24,877 bases of DNA from Nitratidesulfovibrio sp044433065 (GTDB taxonomy: Bacteria > Desulfobacterota > Desulfovibrionia > Desulfovibrionales > Desulfovibrionaceae). The stretch is from NCBI GenBank assembly GCA_044433065.1, contig JAWXUA010000026.1, positions 1 to 24,877 of the forward strand, given 5' to 3'. The translations under genes were made by a program, and so were the position numbers. Shown piece by piece: positions 21,162-24,877 of the stretch; the stretch's first letter is position 1; every line of letters starts with the position of its first letter. Below the pieces are notes generated by a model that was not told the DNA's origin, made no database searches, and worked only from the letters and a program-made list of their open reading frames with translations.

Positions 21162-21842
21162 ATGCTTATTCGTGAGTGGATGACAAAGGTTGTTGTCACG
21201 GTTACCCCAGAAACTTCCATGATGAAGGCTTCTAAAATCATGAAGGAAAAGGGCGTGCGCCGCCTTCCTGTTTTGGATAGCTCCAACCGTGTTGTTGGTA
21301 TCGTGAGTGACCGCGACATTAAGGAAGCGTCGCCTTCTAAGGCAACCACCCTTGATATGCATGAGCTTTACTATCTTTTGTCTGAGGTCAAAGTTAAAAA
21401 TATTATGACTCCAGACCCTGTTGTGGTCCGCGCTGACCAAACAGTTGAAACTGTTGCACTTTTGCTTGTTGAACGCCATATTGGCGGCGTTCCTGTTGTT
21501 GATGACGACAATAAAATCATCGGCATCATCAGTGATAGCGACTTGTTCAAAATCATGATCGAAATCACAGGCGTGCGTAATGGTGGCGTGCAGTTTACCT
21601 TTGCCGTTGAAGAGGGCCATGGTCGCCTTAAGCCTATCATCGACCTTTTGAGCGAAATGAAGGCTAGCATCGACACTATTTTGACCTCGGCCACGGACAA
21701 GGCTGATGGTTCGCGTCACGTGCATTTGCGTATTATGCCTATGGATAGAGCTGAGGAAAACCGCATCATCGAAGCTGTGACCGCAAAGTTCCCATCTCTC
21801 TTGTACTGGGCACGTAAGCAAGTTCACGCAGTGAGTAAATAG
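21162..21842 (+). CDS. CBS-pair and ACT domain protein
   Basis: A 226-residue cytoplasmic regulator. Two CBS domains (about residues 7-60 and 77-135) form a Bateman module that usually binds adenine nucleotides; the text MTKVVVTVTPETSMMKASKIM, VVGIVSDRDIK, NIMTPDPVVVRADQTVETVA and IGIISDSDLFK is typical. An ACT-like domain (about residues 140-215) follows. Related CBS-ACT proteins, sometimes called AcuB-like, are frequent in sulfate reducers, but the role is unknown. AAGGAGA lies upstream of ATG 21162. It is a single-gene unit with its own promoter and terminator, probably linked to energy state. Confidence 0.88.
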   Translation: MLIREWMTKVVVTVTPETSMMKASKIMKEKGVRRLPVLDSSNRVVGIVSDRDIKEASPSKATTLDMHELYYLLSEVKVKNIMTPDPVVVRADQTVETVALLLVERHIGGVPVVDDDNKIIGIISDSDLFKIMIEITGVRNGGVQFTFAVEEGHGRLKPIIDLLSEMKASIDTILTSATDKADGSRHVHLRIMPMDRAEENRIIEAVTAKFPSLLYWARKQVHAVSK

Positions 21843-21879
21843 TTAGTGGCATAGGCGCGCAGGTTTATTGATAAAAATG

Positions 21880-21910
21880 AGCCCTTCAATTTCGGTTGAG
21901 GGGCTTTTTT
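21880..21910 (+). terminator. Rho-independent terminator after the CBS-ACT gene
   Basis: AGCCCTTCAA (21880-21889) pairs with TTGAGGGGCT (21896-21905), with one wobble, around TTTCGG, and a T-run to 21910 follows. Confidence 0.9.
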
Positions 21911-21982
21911 ATGGCTGTGCGCATGGGGTGATACGGTGAGCTGTTATAGAGAAAAAAAGCCATGTTATTTTTATCACAAGCA

Positions 21983-22011
21983 TTGACATTGTGCACGTGC
22001 TCAACTATAAA
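21983..22011 (+). promoter_or_regulatory. Strong sigma70-type promoter upstream of dsrC
   Basis: TTGACA (21983-21988) and TATAAA (22006-22011) are exactly 17 nt apart, the best promoter match in the window. The spacer carries an almost perfect palindrome TTGTGCACGTGCTCAA (21989-22004), placed where a repressor would block polymerase. Start of transcription would be near 22018. Confidence 0.7.
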
Positions 22012-22017
22012 AAGCCA

Positions 22018-22452
22018 ACTGCTTCATTACGCACACATACATCTTCAAGATAAGGTCTTGATGGTGCTTGAATGACGTTAAAAAATACTGCCTTTTTCCT
22101 GCCAAAAACCCTTTTACGGGTACTTCATATCGCATGACCTTGCCGTTCAGGCTGAGGCATGACGCCTTCTTTAGGACTGTTTAGGTAAACGGCCCTATCT
22201 ATTCGCTATATTTCGCTTAAAATTGAGCCTCATATGCTTGAATTTTCTTTCAGCTTATGTCATGGTCTTTTTGGACGTGAGGAAAAGCAGTCAGCATTGT
22301 TGACAACTTTGAAACGCGTCTTAGTTTGCATTTAGGAATTCGTTCCTATACGTGTCGATTGCAGCGTATAGCTGTTAAGCATTGGCCTGAATTTTTTAGG
22401 TCATTTAGTAGTGGTTTCCCTACAACGATTAGCTACTGTCAAGGAGTACACC
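22018..22452 (+). promoter_or_regulatory. Long leader or small-RNA region before dsrC
   Basis: About 435 nt without a credible gene separate the promoter at 21983 from dsrC. It holds a TAGGAA-TTCG-TTCCTA hairpin (22333-22348), a stem of about 8 bp with a T-rich loop at 22386-22404, and a second TTGACA (22300-22305) without a good -10 partner. It could be a regulated 5' leader or an independent small RNA. No known riboswitch or 6S-type RNA was recognised. Confidence 0.45.
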
Positions 22453-22770
22453 ATGGCTGAAGTATCTTTTGAAGGTAAGACCTTCGACGTTGACGAAGAC
22501 GGCTTCCTTCTCCGTTTTGACGACTGGTGCCCTGAATGGGTTGACTTCGTAAAAGATTCCGAAGGTATCTCTGAAATGGGTCCTGACCACCAGAAGATCC
22601 TCGACTTCTTGCAAGACTACTACAGGAAGAACGGTATCGCTCCTATGGTTCGTATCCTTTCCAAGAACACCGGCTACAAGCTGAAGGAAGTTTACGAATT
22701 GTTCCCATCTGGCCCAGGTAAGGGAGCTTGCAAAATGGCAGGCCTTCCTAAGCCTACCGGTTGCGTATAG
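22453..22770 (+). CDS. dsrC: DsrC, sulfur-relay partner of dissimilatory sulfite reductase
   Basis: DsrC carries the trisulfide made by DsrAB during sulfite reduction and passes electrons and sulfur to the membrane DsrMKJOP complex. The 105-residue length is right, and both functional cysteines of the C-terminal arm are present, Cys93 and Cys104 (CKMAGLPKPTGC), which distinguishes it from TusE-like proteins with only the last Cys. The core WVDFVKDSEGI and YYRKNGIAPMVRIL text is typical. AAGGAG (22440-22445) fixes ATG 22453. It is a single-gene transcription unit with a strong promoter and terminator, fitting high expression. Codons are more biased (AAC, GAC, AAG) than in neighbouring genes. 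Confidence 0.97.
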   Translation: MAEVSFEGKTFDVDEDGFLLRFDDWCPEWVDFVKDSEGISEMGPDHQKILDFLQDYYRKNGIAPMVRILSKNTGYKLKEVYELFPSGPGKGACKMAGLPKPTGCV

Positions 22771-22791
22771 TCTTAATAGACTGGATGCATT

Positions 22792-22822
22792 GGGCGGAAA
22801 CGAAAGTTTCCGCCCTTTTTTT
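22792..22822 (+). terminator. Rho-independent terminator after dsrC
   Basis: A perfect 10-bp stem GGGCGGAAAC/GTTTCCGCCC (22792-22801 with 22806-22815) with a GAAA tetraloop is followed by seven T. Confidence 0.97.
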
Positions 22823-22853
22823 GCGTCTTGTGTTTGGCTACTTTGAGGACGTC

Positions 22854-23438
22854 TTATTTAAAAAGCGATGTCATATTTCGCGTAATAGCAGTCCATCTTG
22901 TGTCTGGTTTGCTCGGCAAATAATTTGTATCAAGTGGCTGAACCTCGTGCTCAAGCAACATTTCCGTGGCCATGCGTGCGCCTTCTTCTGTCAGTGCAAG
23001 GCATTGAGCAAAGTGCGTCTTCGCATCAAGGTTGCGCGTAAGTATACGGCAACACGTACTTTTGTGATTGCTTTTAAACGCATCGTGCATTTGCTTGCCA
23101 TATTCGCGGCAGGGTGCGCCATTGCCACCTTCTTTGCGGCCAAGGTAGATGCCAACACTAGCCACAGCGCCACTGAGTGCACCGCATGTACAGCCAGCAC
23201 CACCAATACCCATGCAGAATGGCGTCCCAATCTGGGCGGCTTGTTCTGGGGTCAGCGGACCACCAAAGACTTCAGCCACAGCGCGTAAAATGGCTTCAGC
23301 GCACAGTAATTGCTTCGTTTCAAAAAGGTTTGCGGCACGCGTGCCAACTTTTTCCACAAGTTTTGCGTGGTGAGGAGGCAGGCTTGGCTTATGTGCCTGA
23401 AGGTCTCGTACTGGCTTTGTGCTAGGCATAGGTTTCAC
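22854..23438 (-). CDS. C_GCAxxG_C_C family redox protein
   Basis: A 194-residue helical protein of the C_GCAxxG_C_C family (probable redox-active, function unknown), common in anaerobes with metal or sulfur redox metabolism. Cysteines are at 46 (LLCAEAIL), 75, 83 and 85 (GAGCTCGALSG), 110, 129 and 130 (STCCRIL) and 146. The start is GTG 23438; an ATG at 23429 is equally possible, as the ribosome site is poor for both. There is no signal peptide. It converges with dsrC. Confidence 0.85.
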   Translation of the reverse strand: MKPMPSTKPVRDLQAHKPSLPPHHAKLVEKVGTRAANLFETKQLLCAEAILRAVAEVFGGPLTPEQAAQIGTPFCMGIGGAGCTCGALSGAVASVGIYLGRKEGGNGAPCREYGKQMHDAFKSNHKSTCCRILTRNLDAKTHFAQCLALTEEGARMATEMLLEHEVQPLDTNYLPSKPDTRWTAITRNMTSLFK

Positions 23439-23470
23439 TTTTCTTCGTCTGTTAGTTTTGTATGGTAAGT

Positions 23471-23508
23471 AAAGCCCTGCCTTGTTCGAGGGAACAAAGC
23501 AGGGCTTT
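23471..23508 (-). terminator. Terminator after the rhodanese lipoprotein gene
   Basis: AAAGCCCTGC and GCAGGGCTTT pair across 23471-23508, extended by TTGTTC/GAACAA after one mismatch, with loop GAGG. It lies 25 nt after the stop at 23533 on the minus strand. Confidence 0.85.
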
Positions 23509-23532
23509 TGTAAGCGTTTGTAAGTAAAGAGA

Positions 23533-24054
23533 TTACTTTACAGAATTAACTTGGTAGCCAGCTTCCTTCCAACCAATGATACCACCAGGCATGCGGTATA
23601 CATTGTTGTAACCGAGCTTACGTGCCCAGATTGCGCCGTTGTGGGAACGGGTGCATTTTACAAAGCCGCAGTAGAAAATCAAAGGGCGGTCCTTGTCTGG
23701 TCCGAGCATGGCAACAAATTCATCAAGGGTCTTGCCGGCGGTTTCGCCGTTGTTCCACTCTGGCATAGGTGGAATTGGGAACAAGAATTGAAGTGCGCCA
23801 GGCACGTGATTTTTGTTGTAGGAGTCTTCCAAAGGCATGGTGTCGATGATGAGAGCCTTAGGATTGCTTGCTTGCAAAGCGTGCACTTCGTCAATGGTCA
23901 TGAGCTGATAGTCACCAGCAATGGTTTCACGGGTAAGCAAGACAGCCTTAGCTTCGAGGTCTTTTTCAGAAAGACCGGCGAAAGGATTTTGGCAGCCAGC
24001 TAGTGCAAAGCTTGCAAGGATGAGCAGTGGGGCAATAATTTTCTTCATGGACAT
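23533..24054 (-). CDS. Rhodanese-domain lipoprotein
   Basis: A 173-residue outer-envelope sulfurtransferase-like lipoprotein. The start is ATG 24054, five nt after AAAGGAG; the ATG at 24078 is upstream of that site. A signal sequence ends in the lipobox LAGC with Cys21, followed by Gln, so outer-membrane sorting is expected. The rhodanese fold (about residues 50-170) has the catalytic loop FYCGFVKCTRSH with Cys129 and a second Cys134, the CxxxxC subtype that can form a disulfide, and GGIIGWKEAGY at the end. It starts about 40 nt after the MauE-like gene and is probably co-transcribed with it, suggesting periplasmic thiol or sulfur redox. Confidence 0.88.
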   Translation of the reverse strand: MSMKKIIAPLLILASFALAGCQNPFAGLSEKDLEAKAVLLTRETIAGDYQLMTIDEVHALQASNPKALIIDTMPLEDSYNKNHVPGALQFLFPIPPMPEWNNGETAGKTLDEFVAMLGPDKDRPLIFYCGFVKCTRSHNGAIWARKLGYNNVYRMPGGIIGWKEAGYQVNSVK

Positions 24055-24093
24055 GTGAACTCCTTTTGTGTGACGCATGCGAGTGTGTCACGA

Positions 24094-24660
24094 TTACGAA
24101 TTATGATGACGCCACCGTGCAATATACAAGATTGCAGATGCCGCTAACAGCCCAATATCTCTGATAAAAGCTTCGCGTAGGGCTGAGCCATCGTCGTGGC
24201 CTTGGGGAATATCCTCTGGGGCAAAACAGCCGCAATCGCCAATGGCAAGACCTGTCCAAATGGCAAAGCCAAGCACAAGCATGAACATGATGGTCATGGC
24301 TGTGATGGCATGTAGGGCCCAAACGCGTTTGAAAATAAGGCCAATGGCGGCCACAATTTCGACTATAGGGAGGCACACAGCAATGAAAGGGATAAATGTT
24401 AAGGGCATGATATCATAGAATTTTATGATTTCAGCAAAGCCCTGTACATCCATAATCTTTCCCGCGCCTGCAACAAGGTAGACGAGGGCAAGCCCCAAGC
24501 GTACAGCAACTAGGGTGTATCTCCAAATTCGATTATTTTGTTTTTCTGGCGAGCAAAAAACGTGTTTGACGAAGCCAGAAAGCAAAAGAAGCAGTTTGGA
24601 GACATATCCTAAAGCAGCTTTGCTTATATTGCCTATGTACTTGTTTCTATTCATGGTCAT
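24094..24660 (-). CDS. MauE/DoxX-like membrane redox protein
   Basis: A 188-residue inner-membrane protein with four hydrophobic helices in the C-terminal 140 residues (starting VAVRLGLALVYLVAGAGKI). The text KIMDVQGFAEIIKFYDIMP, LPIVEIVAAIGLIF and GDCGCFAPEDI is characteristic of MauE/DoxX-type proteins, where the CGC pair supports thiol oxidoreduction, like a DsbB/DsbD-type partner. The first 45 residues are basic and not conserved in the family. No ribosome site is clear for ATG 24660 or for the ATG two codons later. It precedes the rhodanese lipoprotein. Confidence 0.75.
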   Translation of the reverse strand: MTMNRNKYIGNISKAALGYVSKLLLLLSGFVKHVFCSPEKQNNRIWRYTLVAVRLGLALVYLVAGAGKIMDVQGFAEIIKFYDIMPLTFIPFIAVCLPIVEIVAAIGLIFKRVWALHAITAMTIMFMLVLGFAIWTGLAIGDCGCFAPEDIPQGHDDGSALREAFIRDIGLLAASAILYIARWRHHNS

Positions 24661-24775
24661 TGGTCTACTATAATAAGAAAAACAGTCAAATTGATATTTT
24701 ACATTGATTGCTATCGTATCTATTGAAAATTTCGATTTATTACTAGGGCGAGCTTCGTGACTATACTATTTTCTC

Positions 24776-24877
24776 CACCCAACAAAAAGCCCTCCGTGTG
24801 GCTACGAACACCATACGGAGGGAGGAGTATCATCCACAATTAAAAGTCTTTGAAGGGGATGGGGGTCTGGGGGAAGG
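24776..24877 (+). repeat. Dispersed intergenic repeat, copy C (cut by window end)
   Basis: It starts with CACCCAACAAAAAGC and continues CCTCCGTGTGG (24791-24801), CCATACGGAGG (24811-24821), CATCCACAATTAAAAG (24831-24846) and a G-rich tract to the window end. CCTCCGTGTGG pairs with CCATACGGAGG with one wobble, the clearest example of the first hairpin of this family. Confidence 0.75.

Noticed and set aside
22018..22452. tRNA, 6S RNA or known riboswitch in the dsrC leader
   Set aside because: No cloverleaf or recognisable consensus was found; only small hairpins are visible.

Overview
The window looks like chromosomal DNA of a Gram-negative, anaerobic sulfate or sulfite reducer, most likely in or near the Desulfovibrionaceae. 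Supporting genes are dsrC (22453-22770), formate-dehydrogenase and molybdenum-cofactor maturation genes (fdhE, mobA, moaA), a C_GCAxxG_C_C redox protein, several sulfur-transfer folds, and selenium use (mnmH plus a UGA-containing selenoprotein). Genes sit on both strands in short operons, the gaps are AT-rich, and many operons end in clear hairpin terminators. The genus cannot be fixed from sequence alone.

Region 1 (1-7118) is the end of a type III secretion (T3SS) operon: sctN ATPase, sctO stalk, sctP-like ruler, sctQ C-ring protein with a likely internal start for a short SctQ-C, and sctR export gate. sctS, sctT and sctU do not follow. Instead there is a STAS anti-sigma-factor antagonist, an RsbW-like kinase and a secreted lytic transglycosylase, closed by a bidirectional terminator. 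Four 40-bp tandem copies of the sctN 3' end lie between sctN and sctO.

Region 2 (7137-13099) has terC and mnmH on the minus strand, then creA, fdhE, mobA and moaA on the plus strand. fdhE has a heptapeptide repeat at its N terminus. A 146-bp MITE-like element with long inverted repeats separates fdhE from mobA.

Region 3 (13100-19570) has a large TPR protein with two degenerate GGDEF-like domains (minus), a nitroreductase/metallo-hydrolase pair, a previously hidden TusA-like selenoprotein whose in-frame UGA is followed by a SECIS-like hairpin, an iron-sulfur-flavoprotein-like gene 24 nt downstream of it, and a ComF-type phosphoribosyltransferase. Three copies of a structured intergenic repeat lie at 13306-13450, 17603-17720 and 24776 to the window end.

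Region 4 (19571-24877) has a Tim44-like membrane protein, a CBS-ACT protein, dsrC behind a strong promoter and a leader of about 435 nt, a C_GCAxxG_C_C protein, and a MauE/DoxX-like membrane protein paired with a rhodanese lipoprotein. The main themes are T3SS with partner-switching regulation, formate dehydrogenase and Moco assembly, and thiol/selenol sulfur-transfer chemistry.
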